This document shows positions 8,697-17,388 of a stretch of DNA of 64,000 nucleotides, piece after piece. How positions within the stretch are numbered: the stretch's first letter is position 1; each line of letters opens with the position of its first letter. This stretch comes from Pseudomonadota bacterium. GTDB lineage: Bacteria > Pseudomonadota > Alphaproteobacteria > Rhizobiales > Rhizobiaceae. A model generated the notes under the pieces. It was not told the DNA's origin and ran no database searches. It saw nothing but the letters and a program-made list of their open reading frames with translations. Where the stretch lies: the NCBI GenBank assembly GCA_023451735.1, contig JAEXYH010000046.1, forward strand, positions 47,948 to 111,947, in the 5' to 3' direction. The position numbers and the translations under genes are program-made.

Positions 8697-8720
8697 ATGT
8701 TGTCGGACATCTGACAACAT
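8697..8720. promoter_or_regulatory. Candidate GntR operator upstream of the XylX-like/TRAP operon
   Basis: Perfect 8-base inverted repeat ATGTTGTC/GACAACAT with an 8-base spacer, 42 nt upstream of the GTG start. Two overlapping half-sites, TTGTCGGACAT on one strand and TTGTCAGATGT on the other, match the TTGTC-N-GA core seen at 6299-6309. The position fits repression of the catabolic/TRAP operon. Confidence 0.55.
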
Positions 8721-8761
8721 CGGAAAAGGTGGAGGCCTTTTCCTGAACATGGGAGGATTTC

Positions 8762-9922
8762 GTGGCATATCAGCATGCCCTGTCGTCGGATATTGTCCTG
8801 CCGGTGGATGCGTCGAGCGCGCTTCTGGTCGGACGCGTATGGTCAAACGCCGCTGCCGGCCCTTGCCCGGTACTTTTCTCGAATGGACATCTTCTGGACC
8901 TCTCGCCCCTGGCGCCGACCCTGTCTGCGCTTCTGGAGATTGACGGTCTTGCCGGAAAGCTATCCAACACATCAACCTTTACGGATCTCGGAAGCCTCGA
9001 CGATTTCTTGAGCGGCAAAGCGGGAGCGCTTCTCGCACCCGCCGACCTTCAGGCGATCAAGGCGGCCGGTGTCACCTTCGCCGACAGCATGCTGGAGCGG
9101 GTGATCGAGGAACAGGCCAAGGGCGATCCGCTTCGCGCCCAGGAAATCCGCGGCCGTCTGGCCCCGGTTCTCGGCGACAATCTGAAAGGCCTCGTTGCCG
9201 GCTCCGAAAAGGCGTCCGAAGTGAAGCGCCTTCTGCAGGATATGGGCCTCTGGTCGCAATATCTGGAAGTCGGCATCGGCCCGGATGCGGAAATTTTCAC
9301 CAAGGCCCAGCCCATGTCGTCCGTCGGCTGTGGCGCTGATGTCGGCATCCATCCTAAATCGGACTGGAACAACCCGGAGCCGGAAGTGGTGCTTGCCATC
9401 ACCTCGAAGGGCGAGATCATCGGTGCGTCGCTCGGCAACGACGTCAATCTTCGCGACTTCGAAGGTCGTTCGGCACTGCTGCTCAGCAAGGCGAAAGACA
9501 ACAACGCCTCCTGCTCGATCGGGCCGTTCATCCGATTGTTCGACGGAAATTTCACACTCGACGACGTCAAGTCTGCCGAAATCAGCCTGTCCGTGAAGGG
9601 CGAGGATGGGTTCGAGATGATCGGCGTCAGCCCATTGAAGGCCATCAGCCGTTCACCGGAAAATCTGACGTCGCAGCTCATCAACCGCAACCATCAATAT
9701 CCCGATGGCGCACTGTTTTTCCTTGGCACCATGTTTGCCCCGGTCAAGGACCGGCGCGGCAAGGGCCTCGGCTTCACCCACGAGATCGGCGACATTGTCG
9801 AGATTTCCAGCCCGAAACTCGGGCGACTGGTCAACCGGGTGGAGCATAGCGACACCTGCCCGGAATGGACATTCGGGATCATGGCACTGATGAAAAACCT
9901 CGCGCAGCGCGGTCTTTTGTAG
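8762..9922 (+). CDS. Fumarylacetoacetate hydrolase-fold 2-keto-3-deoxy-sugar-acid dehydratase (XylX-like)
   Basis: 386 residues with a GTG start after GGGAGGATTTC. The C-terminal FAH fold has the metal-binding acid cluster N-N-P-E-P-E-V-V-L and the family-diagnostic G-N-D-V-N-L-R-D-F-E-G-R-S-A-L-L, followed by A-K-D-N-N-A-S-C. It tracks Caulobacter XylX (2-keto-3-deoxy-D-xylonate dehydratase of the Weimberg pathway) over most of its length, including W-S-Q-Y-L-E-V and G-P-D-A-E-I-F-T-K. The likely reaction is 2-keto-3-deoxy-pentonate to 2-oxoglutarate semialdehyde. It heads the dctQ-dctM-dctP operon, so import and catabolism are co-expressed. Stereochemistry of the substrate is unknown, and the semialdehyde dehydrogenase is not obvious in this window. 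Confidence 0.8.
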   Translation: MAYQHALSSDIVLPVDASSALLVGRVWSNAAAGPCPVLFSNGHLLDLSPLAPTLSALLEIDGLAGKLSNTSTFTDLGSLDDFLSGKAGALLAPADLQAIKAAGVTFADSMLERVIEEQAKGDPLRAQEIRGRLAPVLGDNLKGLVAGSEKASEVKRLLQDMGLWSQYLEVGIGPDAEIFTKAQPMSSVGCGADVGIHPKSDWNNPEPEVVLAITSKGEIIGASLGNDVNLRDFEGRSALLLSKAKDNNASCSIGPFIRLFDGNFTLDDVKSAEISLSVKGEDGFEMIGVSPLKAISRSPENLTSQLINRNHQYPDGALFFLGTMFAPVKDRRGKGLGFTHEIGDIVEISSPKLGRLVNRVEHSDTCPEWTFGIMALMKNLAQRGLL

Positions 9923-9941
9923 GGGCATCAGGGAGGAGCAA

Positions 9942-10475
9942 ATGCAAAAGATTATCGACTTATTCTACAGGTTCCTCGAGATCCTGCTCATCCTGCTTCT
10001 CGCGGGCATGGCCATCATGGTGTTCGGCAATGTCGTGCTGCGATACGGCTTCAATTCGGGCCTCAACGTGTCCGACGAAATGTCGCGCTACTTCTTCGTC
10101 TGGCTGACCTTCATCGGTGCCGTCGTCGCGTTTCGCGAACACGCGCATCTGGGTGTTGAATCCCTGGTGGCAATGCTGGGCCGCAAAGGCCGCATCGTCT
10201 GCATGATCCTCAGCAATCTCGTGATCATCGGCTGTTCCGCCATCTTCTTCTGGGGCACCTGGGTTCAGTTGCCGATCAATTCCAGCATGGTCGCCCCGGT
10301 GACCGGCCTTTCCATGGCCTGGGTCTATGGCATCGGCTTCTTCACCGGCGCGGGTTGCGTGCTGATTTCGCTGGAACGTCTTTTCCGCCTTGTGACCGGT
10401 CGCGTCACCGAAGACGAGATCGCCGCCTTCACCGGCGAAAACCTGACGATCGAACAGATGGCGGAGCGCACCTGA
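9942..10475 (+). CDS. TRAP transporter small membrane subunit (DctQ type)
   Basis: 177 residues with four predicted membrane helices (about 10-32, 48-68, 82-106, 124-150) and the DctQ-typical W-L-T-F-I-G-A-V-V-A-F-R-E-H-A-H-L-G segment. It partners DctM in Na+-driven uptake of organic acids delivered by DctP. It follows the XylX-like gene by 19 nt with GGGAGG in front, and dctM starts 1 nt after its stop. Confidence 0.92.
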   Translation: MQKIIDLFYRFLEILLILLLAGMAIMVFGNVVLRYGFNSGLNVSDEMSRYFFVWLTFIGAVVAFREHAHLGVESLVAMLGRKGRIVCMILSNLVIIGCSAIFFWGTWVQLPINSSMVAPVTGLSMAWVYGIGFFTGAGCVLISLERLFRLVTGRVTEDEIAAFTGENLTIEQMAERT

Positions 10476-10476
10476 T

Positions 10477-11754
10477 ATGACACTTTTCGTCTTTGTCGGC
10501 TCCCTGCTCGGAGCCATGGCGATCGGCGTGCCGGTTGCCTTCTCTCTGATGTTCTGCGGCGTCATGCTCATGTGGTACATGGACATGTTCAATTCGCAGA
10601 TCATAGCGCAGAACATGATCGCGGGTGCTGATACCTTCACCCTGCTTGCCATCCCCTTCTTCATTCTGGCCGGTGAATTGATGAATTCCGGCGGCCTGTC
10701 GAAGCGCATCATCGACTTCGCCATCGCCTGCGTCGGTCACATCCGTGGTGGTCTCGGCATCGTGGCGATCGTGGCAGCCCTCATTATGGCCTCGATCTCG
10801 GGTTCGGCTGCGGCTGATACCGCAGCCCTTGCTGCAATCCTGATCCCGATGATGGCCAAGGCCGGCTACAACATTCCGCGCTCCGGTGGCCTGATTGCCG
10901 CCGGCGGCATCATCGCCCCGGTTATCCCGCCGTCGATGGCCTTCATCGTCTTCGGCGTGGCTGCTAACGTCTCGATCACCCAGCTTTTCATGGCCGGCAT
11001 TTTCCCCGGCATTTTGATGGGCCTGTCGCTGATCGTCACCTGGCTCATCGTCGTGCGCAAGGACAATGTCCAGGCGCTGCCGAAGACAACCTACAAGGAA
11101 CGCCTCAACGCAACCGGACGTGCGCTTTGGGCGCTCGGCATGCCGGTCATCATCCTCGGTGGCATCAAGGCCGGCGTGGTCACGCCCACGGAAGCCGCCG
11201 TCGTGGCCGCCGTCTATGCCCTCTTCGTCGGTATGGTGATCTACCGTGAACTGAAGCCGCGCGACCTGCCCCGCGTCATCCTACAGGCGGCGAAGACCAC
11301 CTCGGTCATCATGTTCCTGGTCTGCGCCGCACTCGTCTCGGCTTGGCTGATCACGGCGGCCAACATTCCGGCCGAAATCGCCAGCTATATCGAACCGCTG
11401 ATCGACCGCCCGACGCTTCTGATGTTCGTCATCATGATCCTCGTGCTCGTCGTCGGCACCGCGCTCGACCTGACGCCGACCATCCTGATCCTGACGCCTG
11501 TCCTGATGCCGATCATCAAGCAGGCTGGCATTGATCCGGTCTATTTCGGCGTCCTGTTCATCATCAACAACTCGATCGGCCTCATCACGCCGCCGGTCGG
11601 TGTGGTTCTCAACGTTGTCAGCGGTGTCGGGAGGATACCGCTTGGCAAGGTGACGGCCGGTGTCTGGCCGTTCCTGCTCGCACAGACGATCGTGCTTTTC
11701 CTGCTCGTGCTGTTTCCCGATCTCGTGATCGTACCCGCACGATGGTTGCATTGA
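10477..11754 (+). CDS. TRAP transporter large permease subunit (DctM type)
   Basis: 425 residues, the usual length for a stand-alone DctM, with about 12 membrane segments. It contains the repeated family motifs A-G-E-L-M-N-S-G-G, S-G-S-A-A-A-D-T-A-A-L-A and I-P-P-S-M-A, plus N-N-S-I-G-L-I-T-P-P-V-G in the second half, which belongs to the Na+/substrate site region of the family. It forms the transport channel with DctQ. Confidence 0.93.
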   Translation: MTLFVFVGSLLGAMAIGVPVAFSLMFCGVMLMWYMDMFNSQIIAQNMIAGADTFTLLAIPFFILAGELMNSGGLSKRIIDFAIACVGHIRGGLGIVAIVAALIMASISGSAAADTAALAAILIPMMAKAGYNIPRSGGLIAAGGIIAPVIPPSMAFIVFGVAANVSITQLFMAGIFPGILMGLSLIVTWLIVVRKDNVQALPKTTYKERLNATGRALWALGMPVIILGGIKAGVVTPTEAAVVAAVYALFVGMVIYRELKPRDLPRVILQAAKTTSVIMFLVCAALVSAWLITAANIPAEIASYIEPLIDRPTLLMFVIMILVLVVGTALDLTPTILILTPVLMPIIKQAGIDPVYFGVLFIINNSIGLITPPVGVVLNVVSGVGRIPLGKVTAGVWPFLLAQTIVLFLLVLFPDLVIVPARWLH

Positions 11755-11804
11755 CGGACTGGCAAACACCCTCTTCAATTTAACGTCCAACTGGGAGGAC
11801 CATC

Positions 11805-12812
11805 ATGAAGAAACTACTTTTCGCAACCACCGCATTGGCGATTGCGGTTTCCGGCTCGGCTCCGGCCTTCGCCGAGTTCAACAGCCGCAATATCCGCGTC
11901 TCGAATGGCATCAATGCCGACCACCCGGTCGGCAACGGCATCAAGGCCATGCAGGAATGCCTTGATGAAAAATCCGGGGGCAAGCTGAAGCTCACCGCAT
12001 TCTGGGGCGGCGCGCTCGGCGGCGACCTTCAGGCCACCCAGGCGCTGCGTTCCGGCGTCCAGGAAGCTGTCGTCACCTCGTCTTCTCCGCTCGTCGGCAT
12101 CATCCCGGCGCTCGGCGTCTTCGACCTGCCGTTCCTGTTCCAGAATGCCGACGAAGCCTACAAGGTTCTCGACGGCAAGTTCGGCGACAGCATGAACGAA
12201 AAGCTCGATGCCGCCGGTCTCGTCAACCTTGCCTACTGGGAAAACGGTTTCCGCAACCTGTCCAACTCCCAGCGCCCGGTCACCAAGTGGGAAGACTTTT
12301 CGGGGATGAAGGTTCGCGTCATGCAGAACAACATCTTCCTCGATACCTTCCAGAACCTCGGCGCCAACGCCACCCCGATGGCATTTGGCGAAATCTACTC
12401 GGCGCTGGAAACCAAGGCGATCGACGCACAGGAAAACCCCTATGTGACGATCGACACGTCGAAATTCTTCGAAGTGCAGAAGTTCGTCACCGAAACGAAC
12501 CACGCCTACACGCCGTTCCTGTTCCTCTTCTCCAAGGCGATCTTCAACACCTACGATCCGGAAGAGCAGCAGGCCCTGCGTGACTGCGCCATCGTCGGCC
12601 GCGATGTCGAGCGTCAGGTCATCGCCGACCTGAACAAGAAGTCGCTGGAGAAGATCAAGGAAGCAGGCCTTCAGGTGAACCAGCTTTCGCCGGAAGAGCA
12701 GGCTCGTATCCGCGAGAAGTCCATGGTCGTCTACGAGAAGCACAAGGCCCAGATCGGTGCCGATGTGGTGGACGGCATTCTCGCCGAGCTGAAGACGATC
12801 CGCGGCAACTGA
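11805..12812 (+). CDS. TRAP transporter periplasmic solute-binding protein (DctP type)
   Basis: 335 residues. A signal peptide (M-K-K-L-L-F-A-T-T-A-L-A and onward, predicted cleavage after A-F-A near residue 23) is followed by a DctP fold. The conserved carboxylate-binding arginine region appears as F-S-G-M-K-V-R-V-M-Q-N, and the downstream helix as F-G-E-I-Y-S-A-L-E-T-K-A-I-D-A-Q-E-N-P. Last gene of the operon, with GGGAGGACCATC before the ATG and a strong terminator after it. The neighbouring enzymes suggest a sugar-acid ligand such as an aldonate or uronate. Confidence 0.93.
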   Translation: MKKLLFATTALAIAVSGSAPAFAEFNSRNIRVSNGINADHPVGNGIKAMQECLDEKSGGKLKLTAFWGGALGGDLQATQALRSGVQEAVVTSSSPLVGIIPALGVFDLPFLFQNADEAYKVLDGKFGDSMNEKLDAAGLVNLAYWENGFRNLSNSQRPVTKWEDFSGMKVRVMQNNIFLDTFQNLGANATPMAFGEIYSALETKAIDAQENPYVTIDTSKFFEVQKFVTETNHAYTPFLFLFSKAIFNTYDPEEQQALRDCAIVGRDVERQVIADLNKKSLEKIKEAGLQVNQLSPEEQARIREKSMVVYEKHKAQIGADVVDGILAELKTIRGN

Positions 12813-12849
12813 TCCGGATACACTCCCCGGAAAAGCTGTCGTGAGTGAA

Positions 12850-12887
12850 GCCCGCACCCCGCCGGTGCGGGCTTCTTTGTTTGTTTA
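12850..12887 (+). terminator. Terminator after the TRAP operon
   Basis: Nine-base perfect arms GCCCGCACC (12850-12858) and GGTGCGGGC (12864-12872) with a 5-nt loop, followed on the plus strand by TTCTTTGTTTGTTT. The converging EamA gene ends next to it. Confidence 0.9.
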
Positions 12888-13799
12888 TTCCGGTATCGCC
12901 GGAAGCACGGTGTCGCGCTTCTTCAGCATCTGCTCGCGGATGAAGATGAACAGGCCGGAAGCGACGATGAGGGCCGCGCCGATAAGCATGGTAAGCCGCG
13001 GCACGTCGCCGAAGAACATCCAGCCGAAGATCACCGCCCAGAGCAGAAGCGTATATTGAAGCGGCGCGACTGTTGCCGCGTCGGATATTTTCAGCGCCCG
13101 GTTGACCAGCATATGCGCCGCCATCGCCACGATGCCGAGCAAGCCTAGCAGAGCGAGATCGAAGCCCGACTGGATCGGCGCCCAGTCAAAGGGCACGAAG
13201 AAAAGGCCGGCAAGTCCTGCGCCGCAAACCTGGAAGAAAACCAGAGTACTATCGGGCGTGCCGCGCAGGAAGCGGCCCGAGATCATCATGAAGGCGAAAG
13301 CAGCACTTCCGATGATCGAGATCACCGCAGGCATGGTGAACATGGCGCTTGACGGCTCCAGCGTGATAATGACGCCAACGAAGCCAACGGCAATCGCCGT
13401 CCAGCGGCGCCAACCGACTTTCTCGCCAAGCAAAAGCGGCGACAGCGCTGCCACGTAGATTGGCGCTGCAAGCCAGTAGGTCATCACGTCGGCGAGCGGC
13501 AGATACATGACCGCGTAATAAAAGCAGAACACCTCCGCAGTCGAGCAGGCCACGCGAGCGAATTGCATCCAAGGCCGCTCCGCATTTTTCAATGCCGGCA
13601 GACCGGCTACCCAGACAAGCGGAACAAGGATCACCAGTGCTGCAACGCTGCGAAGAAACACGACCTGCCCCAGCCCATAGCTGGAAACGAGCCATTTTCC
13701 CATCGCGTCGTTGAGCGCAAACATCAGCATGCCAAGCAGCATCAGCGCAGGGCCGGCGATTGACATATTTCGGAGGACGGAGGCGGAAGAGATCGACAT
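12885..13799 (-). CDS. EamA/DMT-family permease
   Basis: 304 residues with about ten hydrophobic helices arranged as two EamA repeats (about 15-145 and 158-292), the usual layout of drug/metabolite transporters. It starts only 9 nt after the stop of the enolase-superfamily gene, with GAGGACTGTGC as ribosome site, so the two form an operon. It may export or import a compound handled by that enzyme. The substrate cannot be predicted from sequence. Confidence 0.85.
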   Translation of the reverse strand: MSISSASVLRNMSIAGPALMLLGMLMFALNDAMGKWLVSSYGLGQVVFLRSVAALVILVPLVWVAGLPALKNAERPWMQFARVACSTAEVFCFYYAVMYLPLADVMTYWLAAPIYVAALSPLLLGEKVGWRRWTAIAVGFVGVIITLEPSSAMFTMPAVISIIGSAAFAFMMISGRFLRGTPDSTLVFFQVCGAGLAGLFFVPFDWAPIQSGFDLALLGLLGIVAMAAHMLVNRALKISDAATVAPLQYTLLLWAVIFGWMFFGDVPRLTMLIGAALIVASGLFIFIREQMLKKRDTVLPAIPE

Positions 13800-13808
13800 G
13801 CACAGTCC

Positions 13809-15011
13809 TCAAATGGATGCAGCGTCGGAGAAACGCCGGCCGACGGTAAAGCCCTTTTCCAGATCAGGATTCAGCTCCATGCCGAGCCCGGGACCAGGCG
13901 GCACGGTGATCATGCCGTTTTTCACTTCCGGCAAAGCCGTTACCAGATCGCGATACCAAGTGTTGTAGAAGGCGCGCACGCTTTCCTGCACCAGTGCATT
14001 CGGCGCATTGAGCGACAGATGCGTCGAGGCACACAGCACGACCGGGCCGGTGCAATCATGCGGCGCGACAGGCAAGTGCCAAGCCTCCGCCATCGAGGCG
14101 ATCTTGCGTGATTCAGAAAGCCCGCCGCACCAGGAAATGTCGAGCATGACGATGCCGGCAGCGCCGGTTTCCAGATAGTCGCGAAAACCCCAGCGGGTGG
14201 CAAGCGTTTCCGATGCCGAGATCGGCGCGGGCGAGACCTCGGCATAACGCTTGAGGCTGGACAGGCTGTCCATTTTGATCGGATCTTCGTGCCAGAAGGT
14301 GTTGTAAGGCGTGAGCGCCTTGGCGATCTGCATCGCCGGCAGAAGCTGCCACATCGAATGGAACTCGACCATGATATCGATTTTGTCGCCGACCGCCTTG
14401 CGGATTTTTTCGAAGGGTTCGAGCGCCGCCTTGAGGTCGGCGGATGAGATATACTGGCCCTTGGTCTTTTCCGCCGCCTGGTCGAACGGCCAGATTTTCA
14501 TCGCCGTAATGCCCTCGGAAAGAAGCGATTCCGCCAGTTCGTCGGCGCGATGCAGGAACCCGTTCAGATCGTCGTAATCCTTGCCGGTCGAAAGCCCGTA
14601 ATTGGCCGTCGTCTGCCCGGTCGCCTTCTTGATATATTCCGTGCCGGCGCAGGTATTGTAGGTACGGATTTCCTTGCGGGAAAAACCGCCGAGCAATTGC
14701 GCGATCGGCTGGCCGGTGAACTTGCCGAAAATGTCCCAGAGCGCGATATCGAAGGCGGAATTGCCGCGCACTTCGGCACCCGAAGACCGGAAGCCGACAT
14801 AACCCACCAGATCCTGCGCGAGAAGATCGATCGCAAGCGGATCCCGACCGATCACACGCGGAGCGACATATTCGTGGATGTAGCTCTCAACCGTTTCGGC
14901 GCCGAAGAAGGTCTCCCCCAGCCCCGTAATACCCTCATCGGTGTGAACCAGAACCCAGAGCAGGTTGCTCCGTTCGGCGACGCGCACCGTCTCCAGCTTG
15001 GTGATCTTCAT
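13809..15011 (-). CDS. Mandelate racemase/muconate lactonizing-family enzyme, probable acid-sugar dehydratase
   Basis: 400 residues. The N-terminal capping domain (1-115) and (beta/alpha)7-beta barrel are complete. Metal-ligand positions appear as E216 (M-V-E-F-H), E242 (H-E-D-P) and E268 (S-A-S-E-T); candidate catalytic residues are K172 (A-M-K-I-W-P-F-D) and H318 (A-P-H-D-C-T-G-P). Members with this arrangement dehydrate aldonic acids to 2-keto-3-deoxy acids. GGGAGGAAAC precedes the ATG. With the XylX-like dehydratase and TRAP system nearby, it would supply the first step of a Weimberg-like route. Epimerase activity cannot be excluded. Confidence 0.82.
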   Translation of the reverse strand: MKITKLETVRVAERSNLLWVLVHTDEGITGLGETFFGAETVESYIHEYVAPRVIGRDPLAIDLLAQDLVGYVGFRSSGAEVRGNSAFDIALWDIFGKFTGQPIAQLLGGFSRKEIRTYNTCAGTEYIKKATGQTTANYGLSTGKDYDDLNGFLHRADELAESLLSEGITAMKIWPFDQAAEKTKGQYISSADLKAALEPFEKIRKAVGDKIDIMVEFHSMWQLLPAMQIAKALTPYNTFWHEDPIKMDSLSSLKRYAEVSPAPISASETLATRWGFRDYLETGAAGIVMLDISWCGGLSESRKIASMAEAWHLPVAPHDCTGPVVLCASTHLSLNAPNALVQESVRAFYNTWYRDLVTALPEVKNGMITVPPGPGLGMELNPDLEKGFTVGRRFSDAASI

Positions 15012-15297
15012 GTTTCCTCCCGCAAGTTCCCAAGAGCCTGTATTTCTAGGGGAATTGCGCAGGCATCGAAAGTCGTTTGGCGCACCTAAAGTACGCCACG
15101 CTAATAAAATTGCGGCGTTTTTCTTCCCTTTGACGATCCGCCTTCAAAGCCGGGCGCCACGACACCGCCGCTTTCGCGAAATTCCCTGCGCAAATCCTTT
15201 GACATGAAGCACGAAGGGCTCTTTCATGGGCTCAAGAAACGTCGCCATGCTCCGAGGAAAGGGCGGGACGACATATAAAGCAAGAAAGAGGAACATC

Positions 15298-16680
15298 ATG
15301 AACGTCGCTTCCCGTCCGAACGACATCCAGGCCGTGATCGAGGCCGACCGCGCCCATGTCTGGCATCATCTCTCCCAGCACAAGCAGTATGAGAGCGTAG
15401 ACCCGAAGATCTATGTTGAGGGCAAGGGAACGCGCGTCTGGGATGCCACCGGCAAGGAATATCTCGATGCGGTGGCCGGCGCAGTCTGGACCGTCAATGT
15501 CGGTTACGGTCGCACCTCGATTGCCGATGCCGTGCGTGACCAGCTGATAAAACTCAACTATTTCGCCGGTGCCGCCGGCAATGTTCCGGCAGCGCTGTTC
15601 GCCGAAAAGTTGATCGAAAAGATGCCCGGCATGACCCGCGTCTATTATTCGAACTCCGGCTCGGAAGCGAACGAGAAGGTTTTCAAGATGGTGCGCCAGA
15701 TCGCGCACCGGAAGCACAATGGCGGCAAATACAAGATCCTCTACCGCGACCGCGATTACCACGGCACGACGCTCGGCACACTCGCCGCAGCCGGCCAGAA
15801 GGAACGACGTGAGCAATATGGCCCGATGCCCGAAGGCTTTGCCGAAGTGCCGCATTGCCTCGAATACCGCAGCCAGTGGGGTGACGTGGACGATTACGGC
15901 CTGCGCGCGGCAAACGCGATAGAGGACGTGATCCTTCGTGAAGGCCCGGAAACCGTCGGCCTTCTATGCCTCGAACCGGTCACCGCCGGCGGCGGCGTCA
16001 TCACCCCGCCCAAGGGCTATTGGGAACGCGTGCAGGAAATCTGCCGCAAATACGACGTCCTGCTGCATATCGATGAAGTCGTCTGCGGCATGGGCCGTAC
16101 TGGTAAGTGGTTCGGCTACCAGCACTATGGCATCGAGCCCGATTTCGTCACCATGGCGAAAGGCGTTGCCTCCGGTTATGCGGCAATCTCGTGCACGGTG
16201 ACGACCGAAAAGGTCTTCGAGATGTTCAAGGACGATCCGACGGACCCGCTTTCCTATTTCCGCGACATCTCCACCTTCGGCGGCTGCACCTCCGGCCCGG
16301 CGGCAGCGCTGGAAAACATGCGGATCATCGAGGACGAAGGCCTGCTCGAAAACACGCTCAAGATGGGCGAGCGGCTGATGAACAATCTGCGAGAACTGCA
16401 GAGCCGCCATCAGGTGATCGGCGATGTCCGCGGCCTTGGCCTGTTCTGCGGCGCGGAACTCGTCATGGATCGCGCGACAAAGGAGCCGGCACCGGAAAAG
16501 ATGGTTCAGGCCGTCACCGCCGATTGCCTGGCGCAGGGCGTCATCATCGGCGCCACCAACCGCTCGGTTCCGGGCCTCAACAACACGCTCTGCATGAGCC
16601 CGCCGCTGATCATCAATGCGTCCGAGATCGACCAGATCACCGGCGCGATCGACAAGGCGCTGACCAAGGTATTTGGCTGA
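15298..16680 (+). CDS. tpa: Class III aminotransferase, taurine--pyruvate aminotransferase-like
   Basis: 460 residues from ATG 15298 (AGAGGAACATC in front); the frame is open upstream to 15226 without a better site. PLP-binding lysine in T-M-A-K-G-V-A-S-G-Y, with I-D-E-V-V-C-G-M-G-R-T-G-K-W-F-G-Y before it. The protein follows remembered Bilophila Tpa very closely over long stretches (V-W-T-V-N-V-G-Y-G-R, Y-Y-S-N-S-G-S-E-A-N-E-K, D-I-S-T-F-G-G-C-T-S-G-P-A-A). Tpa moves the amino group of taurine to pyruvate, giving sulfoacetaldehyde and alanine. No sulfoacetaldehyde acetyltransferase gene (xsc) or taurine transporter is nearby, so other omega-amino acids are possible donors. Monocistronic, with a hairpin after it. 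Confidence 0.7.
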   Translation: MNVASRPNDIQAVIEADRAHVWHHLSQHKQYESVDPKIYVEGKGTRVWDATGKEYLDAVAGAVWTVNVGYGRTSIADAVRDQLIKLNYFAGAAGNVPAALFAEKLIEKMPGMTRVYYSNSGSEANEKVFKMVRQIAHRKHNGGKYKILYRDRDYHGTTLGTLAAAGQKERREQYGPMPEGFAEVPHCLEYRSQWGDVDDYGLRAANAIEDVILREGPETVGLLCLEPVTAGGGVITPPKGYWERVQEICRKYDVLLHIDEVVCGMGRTGKWFGYQHYGIEPDFVTMAKGVASGYAAISCTVTTEKVFEMFKDDPTDPLSYFRDISTFGGCTSGPAAALENMRIIEDEGLLENTLKMGERLMNNLRELQSRHQVIGDVRGLGLFCGAELVMDRATKEPAPEKMVQAVTADCLAQGVIIGATNRSVPGLNNTLCMSPPLIINASEIDQITGAIDKALTKVFG

Positions 16681-16690
16681 TATCGACAAA

Positions 16691-16718
16691 GGGCCGGCAC
16701 CGCATTGGCTCCCGGCCC
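16691..16718. terminator. Hairpin between convergent tpa and receiver genes
   Basis: Seven-base arms GGGCCGG (16691-16697) and CCGGCCC (16712-16718). Only short pyrimidine tracts (CTTCATT) follow, so termination is likely but weak; it may serve both genes. Confidence 0.5.
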
Positions 16719-16742
16719 CTTCATTGCATTTCAAACCGGTCG

Positions 16743-17141
16743 TTAGCCGGCATTCGCCATACTCGCCTCATTGAGCAGCCCGCTGATGGCCGCGATCAGC
16801 TGGGCCGGAACGAACGGTTTCTGGATCAGGACGCTGTTGGGAACGCCGTGCGACGTCCATTCAGACGCGCTGTCAGCGGTCACATAAACGACGGGAATGT
16901 TTGACTGACATTGCCGGGCATGGCGGCCCACCTGCCAGCCATTGGCGCCTTTTCCGAGGCGGATATCGGTGATGACACCGGAAAACCGGGCGGCATCCGC
17001 GTCAAGCTCGGCAATCGCCTCTTCGGCCGACGCGAAGGATGCAACCTCGAACCCGCTCTCTGTCAGCAGTTCTTCCGCATCGAGCCGCAGCAGATGGTCG
17101 TCCTCGACCAGAAGCAATTGAATGGATACGTCATCCGCCAT
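16743..17141 (-). CDS. Single-domain response regulator (receiver only)
   Basis: 132 residues consisting of a CheY-like receiver and nothing else. Acidic pair E-D-D near residue 13, phospho-acceptor aspartate in V-I-T-D-I-R-L, threonine in V-V-Y-V-T-A-D and lysine in I-Q-K-P-F. ATG 17141 is preceded by AGGACGGATC; the frame extends upstream without a better start. With no output domain it probably acts by protein contact or as a phosphate sink. It lies near an AraC gene, a FixJ-like regulator and another single receiver. Confidence 0.88.
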   Translation of the reverse strand: MADDVSIQLLLVEDDHLLRLDAEELLTESGFEVASFASAEEAIAELDADAARFSGVITDIRLGKGANGWQVGRHARQCQSNIPVVYVTADSASEWTSHGVPNSVLIQKPFVPAQLIAAISGLLNEASMANAG

Positions 17142-17388
17142 GATCCGTCCTATTGGATGCGGCTGAGTGGTGAGGCCGCATCCCAATGTTTAGGCCTCGA
17201 CCTGAAAGTCGCCGCCATTCCGTCCGGACGCCTAACGCGATCATGGGGAAGTAGTTCCCCATTCTGAAACAATCTTCGAAAATGCTTACAACACGTGGCA
17301 TATGCGCATCAGCCTACGCACTGAATCGAGACGCCACGGACTTGGGGTATAGCCCGCAGCGCCTCGATACGGCACGGCTGGCCATCGC

